Assembly: GCF_001441165.1 (NCBI RefSeq)
Contig: NZ_CP013126.1
Span: 1,889,551 to 1,953,550 of the forward strand
Direction of reading: 5' to 3'
DNA from: Acidipropionibacterium acidipropionici
GTDB lineage: Bacteria > Actinomycetota > Actinomycetes > Propionibacteriales > Propionibacteriaceae
Length of the DNA stretch: 64,000 nt
The translations under genes and the position numbers were made by a program. Within the stretch, counting starts at the first letter, position 1. Each line of letters starts with the position of its first letter. Below are positions 26,081 to 36,045 of this stretch, one piece after another. The notes beneath the pieces were generated by a model. The model saw only the letters and a program-made list of their open reading frames with translations, was not told where the DNA came from and did not search any database.

Positions 26081-28645
26081 GTGAGTGTCAAGAATCTGAC
26101 CAGGGCCGAGGCCCGCCACCGCAGCGACACCCTGACGGTGCACAGCTATCGCGTCTGTCTCGACCTGCGAGAGGCCGAAGACACCGAGCAGCCGCTCTTC
26201 GACGTCACCACGCAGATCTGCCTGACCTGCTCGGTCGAGCGGACCTTCCTCGATCTCGCCGGGGCCGGCGGGGTGAGCGTCGTGCTCAACGGCGTCGACG
26301 CCCCGGTCGCCTACGACGGAGACCGGCTGGAGATCACCGGCCTGACCCCCGGCGGCACCGACACTCTCGTGGTCACCGCCCGGCTGCCCTACTCGCGCAC
26401 CGGCGAGGGGCTCCACCGCTTCGTCGACCCCGCCGACAGGCGCACCTACCTCTACACCCAGTTCGAGCCGGCCGACGCCCACCGCGTCTACCCCTGTTTC
26501 GACCAGCCCGATCTCAAGGCCCCCATCTCCTTCGAGGTGAGCGCCCCGGCCGCCTGGACCGTCATCTCCAACCAGCCCGAGGAGAGCGCCGAGGAGCTGC
26601 CCGACGGGGCGCGGCGCCATGTCTTCGGCGCCACCCCGCCGCTGTCCACCTACATCTCCGCGGTGGTGGCCGGGCCCTACGTCCGGCACTCCTCCGAGTG
26701 GACCGGCGCGGACGGATCCCGGATCGAGCTCGGCCTGGTGTGCCGGGCCTCCCTGGAGCCCCACCTCGACGACGAGGAGCTGTTCACCGTCACCCGCCAG
26801 GGCCTGGACTTCTACCACTCGCAGTTCGGCTACCCCTACCCCTGGGGCAAGTATGACCAGGTCTTCGTGCCCGAGTACAATCTCGGCGCGATGGAGAATC
26901 CGGGCTGCGTCACCTTCACCGAGTCCTACCTGCACCGCGAGCGGGCCACCCGCGCCGAACTGGCCGGACGGGCCAACACCATCCTCCACGAGATGGCGCA
27001 CATGTGGTTCGGCGATCTCGTGACCCCGGCCTGGTTCGGGGACCTGTGGCTCAAGGAGTCCTTCGCCGAGTTCATGGGCGCTCATGCCAGCGTCGAGGCC
27101 ACCCGCTACACCGACGCCTGGACCACCTTCGCGCTGGGCCGTAAGGCCTGGGCCTACACCGCCGACCAGCTGTCGAGCAGCCACCCGATCGTCGCCGACG
27201 TGCCCGATCTGGAGGCCGCCAAGCAGAACTTCGACGGCGTCACCTACAGCAAGGGGGCCGCCGTCCTCAAGCAGCTCGTCCACCACGTCGGCCTCGACGC
27301 CTTCATGGCCGGTGCCCGCTCCTACTTCCAGGATCTGGCCTTCTCATCGGCCACCCTCGACGACCTGCTCCGCCACCTGAGTGCCGCGGGAGGGCGCGAC
27401 CTGTCGGGCTGGGCCCGGGCTTGGCTGCGCACCACCGGGCCGGACCTGCTCATCCCCGAGGTGCTGATCGATGACGGGCGGATCACCGAACTCACCGTCA
27501 TCCGCGACGCCCGCAGTTCTAGCGCCTCGCGTCCCGCCACTCGGCCGCACACCCTCGACATCGGCCTCTACCGGCTCCAGGGCGACGCCCTGGTGCGCAC
27601 CGAACTGATCGGCGTCGACGTCAACTCCCCGCGCACCCCGGTCAAGGCGGCGCGCGGTCTGCCCGCCCCCGATCTGGTGCTCGTCAACGACGAGGACCTC
27701 AGCTACGCCAAGGTGCGCCTGGACCCCACCGGAACCGCCACCGCCCTGGCCCACCTGTCGGGGCTGGCCGAACCGCTGGCCCGCGCCCTGGTGTGGTCGA
27801 TGCTGTGGAATGCGGTGCGCGACGCCGTGCTTCCGGTCGGCGACCACCTCGCCGCGGTCTCCGCCCACGCCGGGGCCGAGACCGATCCGGCGATCCTCCA
27901 GGTGGTGCTGCGATCCGCCCGCCAGGAGGTCGACCAGTACCTGCCCGCCCGGGCCGTCCCGGCCGCCCGCGCCGAGCTGGCCGCAGCGGCCTGGCGGGGA
28001 CTGGACGCCGCCGAGCCCGGCTCCGACGTCCAGCTCGTGTGGGTCCGTCACGCCGCCCTGGCCGGCGCCGGAGACCCGGGCAGCGCCGGTCGGCTGCGCG
28101 GCCTGCTGGACGGCACGACGCCGGTGGAGGGCCTGGAGGTCGGGGCCGACCTGCGCTGGTCTCTGTGGCAGTCCCTGGCCGGGCTCGGGGCGGCCGACGT
28201 CGACGAGCTCGACGCCGAACTGGGACGCGACCGCACCAAGAACGGCGTCGCCCACCACCTCCACGCCCTGGTCGCGATGCCGGGCTCCGCGGCACGACAG
28301 GAGATGTGGCGACAGCTGCGCACCCCCGGTGCGCTGTCCAACGAGCATGTGGACGCCGTCCTCGCCGGGCTGGCCTCCCCGCTCGGCCGCGACGAGCTGA
28401 CAACGCTGAACGCCCGCTACTTCGACGAGTTGGATGAGGTGTGGGAGAATCACAGCGTCGAGATCGCACAGCGTCTCGTCGAAGGACTCTTCCCCACCGA
28501 GGATCCGGCGAAGTCAGCAGCCAGCGCAGACAGTTGGCTCGCCGGCCATCACAACGCCGCGCCCGGGCTCAAGCGCCTCATCGCCGAACAGCGCGATCTG
28601 GCCTCCCGGGCGGCAACGGTGCGCGCCTTCAACGCCGGACGCTGA
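26081..28645 (+). CDS. pepN: Aminopeptidase N (M1 family)
   Basis: An 854-residue zinc aminopeptidase, cytosolic, for the last steps of peptide breakdown. Substrate-gating motif GAMEN near residue 269, zinc site HEMAHMWFGD near 303 with the third ligand in KESFAEF, and the C-terminal ERAP1-like helical domain are all visible. Length is typical of the actinobacterial form. Leaderless GTG chosen. The amino-acid permease follows 21 bp downstream. Confidence 0.95.
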   Translation: MSVKNLTRAEARHRSDTLTVHSYRVCLDLREAEDTEQPLFDVTTQICLTCSVERTFLDLAGAGGVSVVLNGVDAPVAYDGDRLEITGLTPGGTDTLVVTARLPYSRTGEGLHRFVDPADRRTYLYTQFEPADAHRVYPCFDQPDLKAPISFEVSAPAAWTVISNQPEESAEELPDGARRHVFGATPPLSTYISAVVAGPYVRHSSEWTGADGSRIELGLVCRASLEPHLDDEELFTVTRQGLDFYHSQFGYPYPWGKYDQVFVPEYNLGAMENPGCVTFTESYLHRERATRAELAGRANTILHEMAHMWFGDLVTPAWFGDLWLKESFAEFMGAHASVEATRYTDAWTTFALGRKAWAYTADQLSSSHPIVADVPDLEAAKQNFDGVTYSKGAAVLKQLVHHVGLDAFMAGARSYFQDLAFSSATLDDLLRHLSAAGGRDLSGWARAWLRTTGPDLLIPEVLIDDGRITELTVIRDARSSSASRPATRPHTLDIGLYRLQGDALVRTELIGVDVNSPRTPVKAARGLPAPDLVLVNDEDLSYAKVRLDPTGTATALAHLSGLAEPLARALVWSMLWNAVRDAVLPVGDHLAAVSAHAGAETDPAILQVVLRSARQEVDQYLPARAVPAARAELAAAAWRGLDAAEPGSDVQLVWVRHAALAGAGDPGSAGRLRGLLDGTTPVEGLEVGADLRWSLWQSLAGLGAADVDELDAELGRDRTKNGVAHHLHALVAMPGSAARQEMWRQLRTPGALSNEHVDAVLAGLASPLGRDELTTLNARYFDELDEVWENHSVEIAQRLVEGLFPTEDPAKSAASADSWLAGHHNAAPGLKRLIAEQRDLASRAATVRAFNAGR

Positions 28646-28666
28646 TCAATTCCGGAAGGAGCACCA

Positions 28667-30148
28667 ATGAGCGGGACCGGACCGGCCTCACCCATGAATC
28701 AGCACGACGAGGACCACATCGTCGACGAGGGGGATAAGGGCTACCAGAAGGGTCTCAAGACCCGCCACATCCGGATGATCGCCATCGGGGGATCGATCGG
28801 CACCGGCCTCTTCCTGGGAGCGGGCGGGCGCCTGGCCAACGGCGGGCCCGCCCTGGCGATCGCCTACGCCATCTGCGGGCTCTTCGCCTTCATCATGGTC
28901 CGGGCCCTGGGGGAGCTGTCCATCCACCGGCCCTCCTCGGGGGCCTTCGTCTCCTACGCCCGCGAGTTCATGGGCGAGAAGGGGGCCTATGTCACCGGCT
29001 GGCTGTTCTTCCTGGACTGGGCCACCAGCGTCATGGCCGACATCACCGCCGTCGCCCTCTACCTGCACTTCTGGACCTTCTTCCAGCCGGTGCCGCAGTG
29101 GCTGCTGGCGATGATCGCCCTGGTCCTCGTGTTCACCCTGAACCTGTTCAGCGTCAAATACTTCGGCGAGGCCGAGTTCTGGTTCGCCGCCATCAAGGTG
29201 ACCGCCATCGTCGTCTTCATGGTCGTGGCCATCTGGGCCATCGTCACCGGACACGCGGTGGGCACCGGTCACGCCGGATTCGCCAACCTCACCGACCACG
29301 GCGGCTTCTTCCCGATGGGCGTCGCCCCGCTGCTCACCCTGTCGCTGGGCGTCGTCTTCGCCTTCGGCGGCACCGAGATGGTCGGCGTGGCGGCCGGTGA
29401 GGCCGAGGAGGCCAAGAAGATCCTGCCCAAGGCCGTCAACTCGATGATCCTGCGGATCTTCATCTTCTACGTCGGCTCGGTCATCCTCATGACCCTGGTG
29501 CTGCCGTGGACCGCCTACTCGGCCAACGAGTCCCCCTTCGTCACCTTCTTCGCCGGCATCGGGGTGCCCCACGCCGGAGACATCATGCAGGTCGTCGTGC
29601 TCACCGCGGCACTGTCCTCCCTCAACGCCGGGCTCTACGCGACGGGCCGCACCCTGCGCTCGATGGCGGTGGCCGGGGAGGCCCCGAGGATCGCCGCGAA
29701 ACTCAACAAGCACCAGGTGCCCGCCGGTGGCATCGCCATCACGGCCTCCCTGGGACTCATCGGCGTCCTCATCAACTACATCTACCCGACCGGCGCCTTC
29801 GAGATCGTCATGAACCTGGCCGGCATCGGCATCGCCGGCACCTGGATCTCGATCCTCGTCTCCCACATCATCTTCGTCCGCAAGGCCGGCAGGGGAGAGG
29901 TGACCAGGCCCGAGTTCAAGCTCCACGGTGCGCCGGTGACCAATATCGTCGCCGTCGTCTTCCTGGCCGCGATCATCATCTCGATGTGGTTCGACGCCGA
30001 GATCGGCCGGCCCACCATCTACATGTTCGGCGGGGTCGTGGTGCTGCTGATCATCGGCTGGTTCGCGGTGCGCAAGCGCATCAAGGGAGACCTCCTCGAC
30101 ACCATCCTCGACGAGGACGTCCCGGCCGACCAGTCGAAGGGGGAGTGA
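28667..30148 (+). CDS. ansP: L-asparagine permease, AnsP type (APC superfamily)
   Basis: A 493-residue integral membrane protein with about 12 helices. N-terminal GLKTRHIRMIAIGGSIGTGLFLG is diagnostic of the amino-acid transporter family, with GELSIHRPSSGAFVSYAREF in the second helix region. Specificity for asparagine is inferred from the adjoining asparaginase gene, 4 bp downstream, and the overall AnsP-like sequence. GGAAGGAG precedes the ATG. Confidence 0.85.
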   Translation: MSGTGPASPMNQHDEDHIVDEGDKGYQKGLKTRHIRMIAIGGSIGTGLFLGAGGRLANGGPALAIAYAICGLFAFIMVRALGELSIHRPSSGAFVSYAREFMGEKGAYVTGWLFFLDWATSVMADITAVALYLHFWTFFQPVPQWLLAMIALVLVFTLNLFSVKYFGEAEFWFAAIKVTAIVVFMVVAIWAIVTGHAVGTGHAGFANLTDHGGFFPMGVAPLLTLSLGVVFAFGGTEMVGVAAGEAEEAKKILPKAVNSMILRIFIFYVGSVILMTLVLPWTAYSANESPFVTFFAGIGVPHAGDIMQVVVLTAALSSLNAGLYATGRTLRSMAVAGEAPRIAAKLNKHQVPAGGIAITASLGLIGVLINYIYPTGAFEIVMNLAGIGIAGTWISILVSHIIFVRKAGRGEVTRPEFKLHGAPVTNIVAVVFLAAIIISMWFDAEIGRPTIYMFGGVVVLLIIGWFAVRKRIKGDLLDTILDEDVPADQSKGE

Positions 30149-30152
30149 CGCC

Positions 30153-31145
30153 GTGAGGGTCTCGATCCTGTACACCGGCGGCACCATCGGGATGGTCGAC
30201 ACCGAGCGGGGCCTGGCGCCCGGGGCCGACCTGGAGGGGTGGCTTCACCGTCTGGTCGCGGGTTCCGAACTGGAGGACGGCGTCACCATCACCTCCTTCG
30301 AGAGGCTCATCGACTCCTCCAACGCCACCCCCGACGACTGGCAGGCGATCATCGACGAGCTGTGGCGCCGTCGTGAGGAGGCCGACGCCTTCGTGGTGCT
30401 CCACGGCACCGACACGATGGCCTACACCTCGGCCGCTCTGGCCTTCGCCCTCACCGGATTCGACAAGCCCGTCGTGGTGACCGGCTCCCAGTACCCGCTG
30501 GGGGTCGTCGGCTCCGACGCCGCACCGAACGTCACCGGGGCGCTGCGCGCCGCGATGGCCGGACGCCGGTTCGGGGTGGCGATCTTCTTCGGCCACGAGC
30601 TGCTGCGCGGAGCCCGGGTCACCAAGACCTCCACCTGGGCCTTCCAGGGATTCGACTCGCCCAGCGTGCCCGAGCTGGCGCGCACCGGGGCCCCCTGGCA
30701 GTGGAGCCGCTACGACGTCCCCACCGGCTGCGGATGGACCGATCCGGCGCCCTACCGGCGCCAGGACGTGCCGGTGCTCGACCTGGCCCCCGGCATCACC
30801 GCCGACCGGCTCGCCGCCGCCCTCCACCCGTTGCCCCGGGCGGTCGTGCTGCGGGCCTTCGGGGTGGGCAACATCCCCAGCGACGAACCGGGGCTGGTCG
30901 ACGTCATCACCTCCACGGTGGAATCCGGGGTGCCCGTCGTCGTCACCTCCCAGTGCCACCAGGCCGATGTGCAGCTGGGCCACTACGAGGCCGGCTACGC
31001 ACTGGCCCGGGCAGGGGCCGTCGGATCTGGGGACATGGTGCTGGAGGCGGTCTACGCGAAGCTGAACTTCCTGCTCTCCCAGGGTCTGGACGCCGATGAG
31101 GTGTCGCACTGGATGGGCACGAATATCGCCGGCGAGCTCAGCTGA
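30153..31145 (+). CDS. ansA: L-asparaginase, type I
   Basis: A 330-residue enzyme that hydrolyses asparagine to aspartate and ammonia. The N-terminal Thr motif is YTGGTIGMV and the second catalytic motif is HGTDTMAYT. No signal peptide, so it is the cytosolic form. It is co-transcribed with the permease, forming an uptake-and-use unit; aspartate is also a PurA/PurC substrate. GTG 30153 lies 4 bp after the permease stop. Its stop abuts the stop of the convergent MFS gene with no gap. Confidence 0.93.
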   Translation: MRVSILYTGGTIGMVDTERGLAPGADLEGWLHRLVAGSELEDGVTITSFERLIDSSNATPDDWQAIIDELWRRREEADAFVVLHGTDTMAYTSAALAFALTGFDKPVVVTGSQYPLGVVGSDAAPNVTGALRAAMAGRRFGVAIFFGHELLRGARVTKTSTWAFQGFDSPSVPELARTGAPWQWSRYDVPTGCGWTDPAPYRRQDVPVLDLAPGITADRLAAALHPLPRAVVLRAFGVGNIPSDEPGLVDVITSTVESGVPVVVTSQCHQADVQLGHYEAGYALARAGAVGSGDMVLEAVYAKLNFLLSQGLDADEVSHWMGTNIAGELS

Positions 31146-32402
31146 TCAGCCGGCTGCGGCCCGCAGCCGCCGCAGCCGGTTCCGGCAGAACACGATTCCG
31201 GCGATGCCGATCGCGAAGAAGACCAGCTGGACGCTCATCGCCCAGCGGAACCCCGACAGGGTGTAGGCCCCGCCAGGGCACAGCACGTCCAGCATCCACC
31301 CGATGATCTGGATGAGGATGAGCGAGGCGGTGAATCCGCCCATGATCGCGATCCCGGTCGCGGTGCCCAGCCGGTGGGCCGGATGCTCGGTGCGCAGTAC
31401 GTCGAACCCCACCGAGCCTCCGGGCAGTGCCAGCCCCAGCCCGATAGACAGCCCTGCCAGCAGCCAGAGTGGCGCTCGCCCGGGCCACACCAGCACGGCC
31501 ACCCAGGCGATGACCGCCAGGCACACCATGCCGCTGATCAGTGAGCTGCGGTGCAGTGGATGGCGTTGGGTGAGCCGTGCCGCGATCAGTCCGGTCAGCG
31601 CTGAGACGACGATGTAGAGGGTCAGCAGGGCCGACGCCGTCCCGGTCGAGCGCCCCTCGGCGCGGGTGAGGTAGGGCATCCCCCACATCATCGAGTAGAC
31701 GACGCCGCCGAGATTGGTCGACCAGTGCGCCCAGAACCCGACGCCGGTGGCCGGATGCCGGATGACCTCGAGCACCTCGTGGGGCATCTGGCGCAGGGCG
31801 ACGCTGGTGCGCTGACCCGCGATGCCGGCAGGGGCGTCGCGCAGCAGGCCGGCGCTGATGGCCACCCCCAGCGCCCCGATGCCGGCGGCCACCAGGTAGG
31901 TCGTGCGCCATCCCCGGCTGCCGACCAGGGCGACCAGACCGACGGTCGAGCCGATCTGGCCCACCTGCCCGAGCAGTCCGGTGAGCTGGGTGAGCATCGG
32001 CACCATCCGGACCGGGAACCAGGAGGGGATGAGGCGGATCGCCGAACTGAAGGTGCAGGCGTCCCCGATCCCCACCAGGATCCGGGCCAGGATCGCGACC
32101 GGGATCTGGTCGGTGAGTGCGATGGTGGTCTGGCCCGCGGTCATGAAGACCGCTCCCAGGGTGATGACGAATCGAGGGCCCATCCGGTCCAGAAGCATCC
32201 CCGCCGGCAGCTGCGCCAGGGCGTAGACAGCCAGCTGCAGCACCATGAAGGTCGCGACGATGCCGGCGGTGGCGTGGAAGTGGGAGGCCGCCGCCAGACC
32301 CATCACCCCCAGTGAGCTGCGGTGCAGAATCGCCAGGGTGTAGGCGAGGACGCCGGCTCCCCAGACGATCCAGGCCCTGTGCGACGTTCTCGATTCCACC
32401 AC
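31146..32402 (-). CDS. MFS transporter (12 TM)
   Basis: A 418-residue major facilitator protein. LYRSS-like LHRSSLGVMG follows helix 1, LLDRMGPR and RILVGIGDACTFSS lie in the N-half, and about 12 hydrophobic helices are visible. Substrate unknown. The longer frame to 32762 would overlap the divergent meaB and has no hydrophobic or conserved content. GTG 32402 is preceded at 8 nt by TAGGAT. Confidence 0.85.
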   Translation of the reverse strand: MVESRTSHRAWIVWGAGVLAYTLAILHRSSLGVMGLAAASHFHATAGIVATFMVLQLAVYALAQLPAGMLLDRMGPRFVITLGAVFMTAGQTTIALTDQIPVAILARILVGIGDACTFSSAIRLIPSWFPVRMVPMLTQLTGLLGQVGQIGSTVGLVALVGSRGWRTTYLVAAGIGALGVAISAGLLRDAPAGIAGQRTSVALRQMPHEVLEVIRHPATGVGFWAHWSTNLGGVVYSMMWGMPYLTRAEGRSTGTASALLTLYIVVSALTGLIAARLTQRHPLHRSSLISGMVCLAVIAWVAVLVWPGRAPLWLLAGLSIGLGLALPGGSVGFDVLRTEHPAHRLGTATGIAIMGGFTASLILIQIIGWMLDVLCPGGAYTLSGFRWAMSVQLVFFAIGIAGIVFCRNRLRRLRAAAG

Positions 32403-32410
32403 GGGTGGCC

Positions 32411-32416
32411 ATCCTA
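32411..32416 (-). promoter_or_regulatory. -10 TAGGAT of the MFS gene, leaderless type
   Basis: On the minus strand TAGGAT ends 8 nt before GTG 32402. Confidence 0.5.
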
Positions 32417-32497
32417 TTCCCGCGGTGTGGCCATGGTGCGCCCGCCGGGTGGCCCTGTATCCCGTCGGGCGGCTCGGCGACCGCTGCCCCGGCCCCC

Positions 32498-32503
32498 TAC
32501 AGT
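32498..32503 (+). promoter_or_regulatory. -10 TACAGT of meaB
   Basis: TACAGT would place the transcription start near 32510, giving a leader of about 35 nt. Confidence 0.45.
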
Positions 32504-32544
32504 GGGGGACGAGGCGGGCCGCCCGGCCCCGGGACGAACAGGGA

Positions 32545-33582
32545 ATGAGGCAGATGGCGCAGATCGACGTCGAGGATCTTGCCGAGCAGGTGATGGGCGG
32601 GAGCAGGCCCCACCTCGCCAGGGCGCTGACCCTGGTCGAGTCCAGCAGGCCGGTCGACCGGGAACGCACCCGAGAACTGCTGAAACTGGTCTCCCGCCAC
32701 ACCGGGAAGGCCATCCGGCTCGGCGTCTCCGGGGTGCCCGGCGCCGGCAAGTCCACCTTCATCGACGCCCTGGGCTGCCGGCTCGTCGACGATCATCACC
32801 TCAAGGTGGCCGTGCTGGCCGTCGACCCGTCGTCCTCGCAGTCCGGCGGATCGATCCTGGGCGACCGCACCCGGATGGGGCAGCTCGCCGAGCGCGACGA
32901 CGCCTTCGTCCGCCCCTCCCCCTCGGGCGGCAGCCTGGGCGGGGTGGCCAGGGCCACCCGCGAGTCGATGATCATCATGGAGGCCGCCGGATATGACGTC
33001 GTGATGGTCGAGACCGTCGGGGTGGGGCAGTCGGAGGTCGCCGTCGCCGGGATGGTCGACACCTACCTGCTGGTCGCCGTCACCGGGGCGGGGGACGACC
33101 TGCAGGGGGTCAAGAAGGGCATCCTCGAGCTGGCCGACGTGATGGCCGTCAACAAGGCCGACGGGGACAATGCCCCGCGCGCCCGCCAGGCTGCCGAGGA
33201 TTTCAGCAAGGGCCTCGAACTGGTCTCGGCGCAGGCGGGGGAGCGCACCGTCCCGGTGCTCACCTGCTCCGCCCTGGAGGGGACCGGCCTCGAGGAGGTC
33301 TGGCAGGCCGTCGTCGACCACCGCCACTGGCTGGAGGGCAACGGGTCGCTGGCCGGGCGCCGCGCCGCCCAGCAGCACGAATGGATGTGGAACATCGTCC
33401 GCAACTCCATCGTCGAGTCCCTGCGCAAGGATCCGGTGGTCGCCGGGCAGATGGCCGACATCGAGGCGGATCTCGGCACCGAGGCCACCGAGGCCCTGGA
33501 CGGCGCCCAACAGGTGCTGGAGACCTTCGCGCGACGGGTCCCCGAGCAGGCCTGGGCGCACGGGCGGCCCTCGGCGGGGTGA
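32545..33582 (+). CDS. meaB: Methylmalonyl-CoA mutase-associated GTPase MeaB
   Basis: A 345-residue G3E-family GTPase chaperone that protects adenosylcobalamin-dependent methylmalonyl-CoA mutase, the key enzyme of the propionate pathway. Motifs: GVPGAGKST (Walker A), VDPSSSQSGGSILGDRTRM, ETVGVGQSE (G3) and NKAD (G4). The mutase genes themselves are not in the window. ATG 32545 or 32554 is possible. It lies 86 bp before purL, which has its own promoter. Confidence 0.95.
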   Translation: MRQMAQIDVEDLAEQVMGGSRPHLARALTLVESSRPVDRERTRELLKLVSRHTGKAIRLGVSGVPGAGKSTFIDALGCRLVDDHHLKVAVLAVDPSSSQSGGSILGDRTRMGQLAERDDAFVRPSPSGGSLGGVARATRESMIIMEAAGYDVVMVETVGVGQSEVAVAGMVDTYLLVAVTGAGDDLQGVKKGILELADVMAVNKADGDNAPRARQAAEDFSKGLELVSAQAGERTVPVLTCSALEGTGLEEVWQAVVDHRHWLEGNGSLAGRRAAQQHEWMWNIVRNSIVESLRKDPVVAGQMADIEADLGTEATEALDGAQQVLETFARRVPEQAWAHGRPSAG

Positions 33583-33656
33583 CCGGCACGCGCCGGATGC
33601 AGGAGGCCGGGTGGCCCGGGGGACGGATGCCATACCACGTCCTCGATCGGATTCGA

Positions 33657-33662
33657 TAGATT
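33657..33662 (+). promoter_or_regulatory. -10 TAGATT of purL, leaderless type
   Basis: TAGATT ends 6 nt before GTG 33669. Confidence 0.6.
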
Positions 33663-33668
33663 GGCCCC

Positions 33669-35924
33669 GTGGCCGACACCGTAGAGAATGCCCGCAGCAC
33701 CCCGGATCTTGACCAGCCATGGGCTGAGTTGGGACTCGCCGAGGACGAGTACCGCACGATCCGCGAGATCCTGGGCCGACGTCCGACCGGCGGGGAACTG
33801 GCGATGTACTCCGTGATGTGGTCGGAGCACTGCTCTTACAAGTCCTCCAAGATCTACCTCAAGAAGTTCGGCGCGCTGCCCCAGGAGACTCCCCGCGGGC
33901 CGCTGATGGCGGGCATCGGGGACAACGCCGGCGTCGTCGACATCGGCCACGGGCTGGCGGTCACCTTCAAGGCCGAGTCGCACAACCACCCCTCCTACGT
34001 CGAGCCCCACCAGGGCGCGGCCACCGGCGTCGGCGGCATCGTGCGCGACATCATGGCGATGGGGGCCCGGCCGATCGGCGTCATGAATGCTCTGGCCTTC
34101 GGGCCCCTGGACGCCCCCGACACCACCCGGGTGCTGCCCGGGGTGGTCTCCGGAGTCGGCGACTACGGCAACTGCCTGGGCCTGCCGACCATCGGCGGGC
34201 AGACCCTCTTCGACCCCACCTTCTACGGGAACCCGCTGGTCAACGCGCTGTGCGTCGGGGTGCTGAGGCACGAGGATCTGCAGTTCGCCAAGGCCTCGGG
34301 GGTCGGCAATCTCGTCGTCCTGTTCGGTGCGGCCACCGGTGGCGACGGGATCGGCGGAGCCTCGATCCTGGCCTCGGAGTCCTTCGAGTCCGAGGGGGAG
34401 TCGAAGCGGCCCAGCGTCCAGGTGGGCGACCCGTTCATGGAGAAGCTGCTCATCGAGTGCACCCTCGAGCTGTTCAACGCCGGGGTCTGCGAGGCCCTTC
34501 AGGACTTCGGCGCCGCGGGCATCTCCTGCGCCACCTCGGAGCTGGCCAGCGCCGGCGACGGCGGCATGCACGTCGAGCTCGACCTGGTGCCGCTGCGCGA
34601 TCCGAACCTCGCTCCCGAGGAGATCCTCATGAGCGAGTCCCAGGAGCGGATGGCCGCCGTGGTCACCCCTGCCAACCTCGACCGGTTCATGGAGATCTGC
34701 GCGCACTGGGATGTCCAGGCCACCGTGATCGGCGAGGTCACCGACGGCGACCGGCTGCTGGTCGACTGGCACGGCGAGAGGATCGTCGACGTCGACCCCC
34801 ACACCGTCGCCCACGACTCGCCCGAGCTCCACATGCCGGTCGCCCGGCCCGAGTGGATCGACCCTCTCAACGCAGACCACGCCAATGACCTGCCGCGAAG
34901 CAACGACGGCGCCCAGCTGGCCGGTCATGTCAGGGCGCTGGCCGCCTCCTCGAATCTGTGCGACCGGTCCTGGATCACCGACCAGTACGACCGCTTCGTG
35001 CGCGGCAACACGGTGCTCGCCCAGCCCGAGGACGCCGGCATGATCCGCGTCGACGAGGAGTCCGGGCTGGGGATCGCGCTGTCCCTGGACGCCAACCCGC
35101 GATACACCATGCTGAACCCCTACCTGGGGGCCCAGCTGGCGCTGTCCGAGTCCTACCGCAACGTGGCCGTGTCCGGGGCCACCCCGGTGGCGGTGACCGA
35201 CTGCCTCAACTACGGCTCTCCCTATGACCCGAATGTGATGTGGCAGTTCTCCGAGACGATCCTGGGTCTGGTGGACGGCTGCCGGGATCTCGGGGTGCCG
35301 GTCACCGGCGGCAACGTCAGCCTTCACAACCGCACCGGCGACAAGTCGATCCGGCCCACCCCGCTGGTCGGGATGCTCGGGATCATCGACGACGTGGCCA
35401 CCCGCATCCCGGCGGGGTTCGCCCACGCCGGTGACGCCGTGCTGCTCGGCGAGACGAAGTTCGAGTTGGGCGGGTCGGCCTGGGAGGACGTCGTCCACGA
35501 CGGGCACCTGGGCGGCATGCCGCCGATGCCCAACCTGGCCGCCGAGAAGGCGCTGGGCGAGGTGATGGCCGCAGCCGCCGGCGAGGGGCTGCTCAGCTCG
35601 GCCCACGACCTGTCGGAGGGCGGCCTGTCCCAGGGTCTCGTGGAGGCCTGCCTGGACGGAGGGCTGGGGGTCAGCCTCACCCTGCCCGAGGGCGAGCCGT
35701 CGGTGATGCTCTTCTCCGAGTCCCCGGCACGGGCCCTGGTGTCCCTGTCGGGGGCCGGCTACCAGCGGTTCACCGCCCTGTGCGCCGAGCACGGCGTGCC
35801 GGTGGCCCGTCTGGGCGAGGTGCTCGACTCCGGTGAGATCGAGGTGCAGGGGCTGTTCGCCCTGGATCTGGACGAGCTGCGGGCCGAGTGGACCGCCCCG
35901 ATCCCCGCGGCGATGGAGATCTGA
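33669..35924 (+). CDS. purL: FGAM synthetase subunit PurL (small form)
   Basis: A 751-residue ATP-dependent subunit converting FGAR to FGAM with ammonia from Pur[46 protein letters not shown] and [10 protein letters not shown] are typical. The length marks the bacterial small PurL that depends on separate PurS and PurQ, both encoded about 10 kb upstream. Leaderless GTG start. Confidence 0.97.
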   Translation: MADTVENARSTPDLDQPWAELGLAEDEYRTIREILGRRPTGGELAMYSVMWSEHCSYKSSKIYLKKFGALPQETPRGPLMAGIGDNAGVVDIGHGLAVTFKAESHNHPSYVEPHQGAATGVGGIVRDIMAMGARPIGVMNALAFGPLDAPDTTRVLPGVVSGVGDYGNCLGLPTIGGQTLFDPTFYGNPLVNALCVGVLRHEDLQFAKASGVGNLVVLFGAATGGDGIGGASILASESFESEGESKRPSVQVGDPFMEKLLIECTLELFNAGVCEALQDFGAAGISCATSELASAGDGGMHVELDLVPLRDPNLAPEEILMSESQERMAAVVTPANLDRFMEICAHWDVQATVIGEVTDGDRLLVDWHGERIVDVDPHTVAHDSPELHMPVARPEWIDPLNADHANDLPRSNDGAQLAGHVRALAASSNLCDRSWITDQYDRFVRGNTVLAQPEDAGMIRVDEESGLGIALSLDANPRYTMLNPYLGAQLALSESYRNVAVSGATPVAVTDCLNYGSPYDPNVMWQFSETILGLVDGCRDLGVPVTGGNVSLHNRTGDKSIRPTPLVGMLGIIDDVATRIPAGFAHAGDAVLLGETKFELGGSAWEDVVHDGHLGGMPPMPNLAAEKALGEVMAAAAGEGLLSSAHDLSEGGLSQGLVEACLDGGLGVSLTLPEGEPSVMLFSESPARALVSLSGAGYQRFTALCAEHGVPVARLGEVLDSGEIEVQGLFALDLDELRAEWTAPIPAAMEI

Positions 35925-35961
35925 GAGGCGTCGAGGCGCGCCCTCACACCCGAGTCGGAGA

Positions 35962-36029
35962 CGAGAATCCCGCTCAACGGTGGTTCAAGGCGCTGTGGGG
36001 CGCGGGACCGCCGTTGAGCGGGATTCTCG
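35962..36029. repeat. Palindromic intergenic repeat, copy B
   Basis: Perfect 19-bp arms, CGAGAATCCCGCTCAACGG at 35962-35980 and its complement at 36011-36029, with a 30-bp loop containing AAGGCGCTG. It lies between the convergent purL and slipin genes. Confidence 0.9.
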
Positions 36030-36045
36030 CCCGGGACCGATCGGT

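Noticed and set aside
32403-32762. N-terminal extension of the minus-strand MFS gene
   Set aside because: Overlaps divergent meaB and has no hydrophobic or conserved sequence.
33063-35792. Minus-strand frame of about 900 codons opposite meaB/purL
   Set aside because: Both sense genes show full family motifs; the antisense frame has none.
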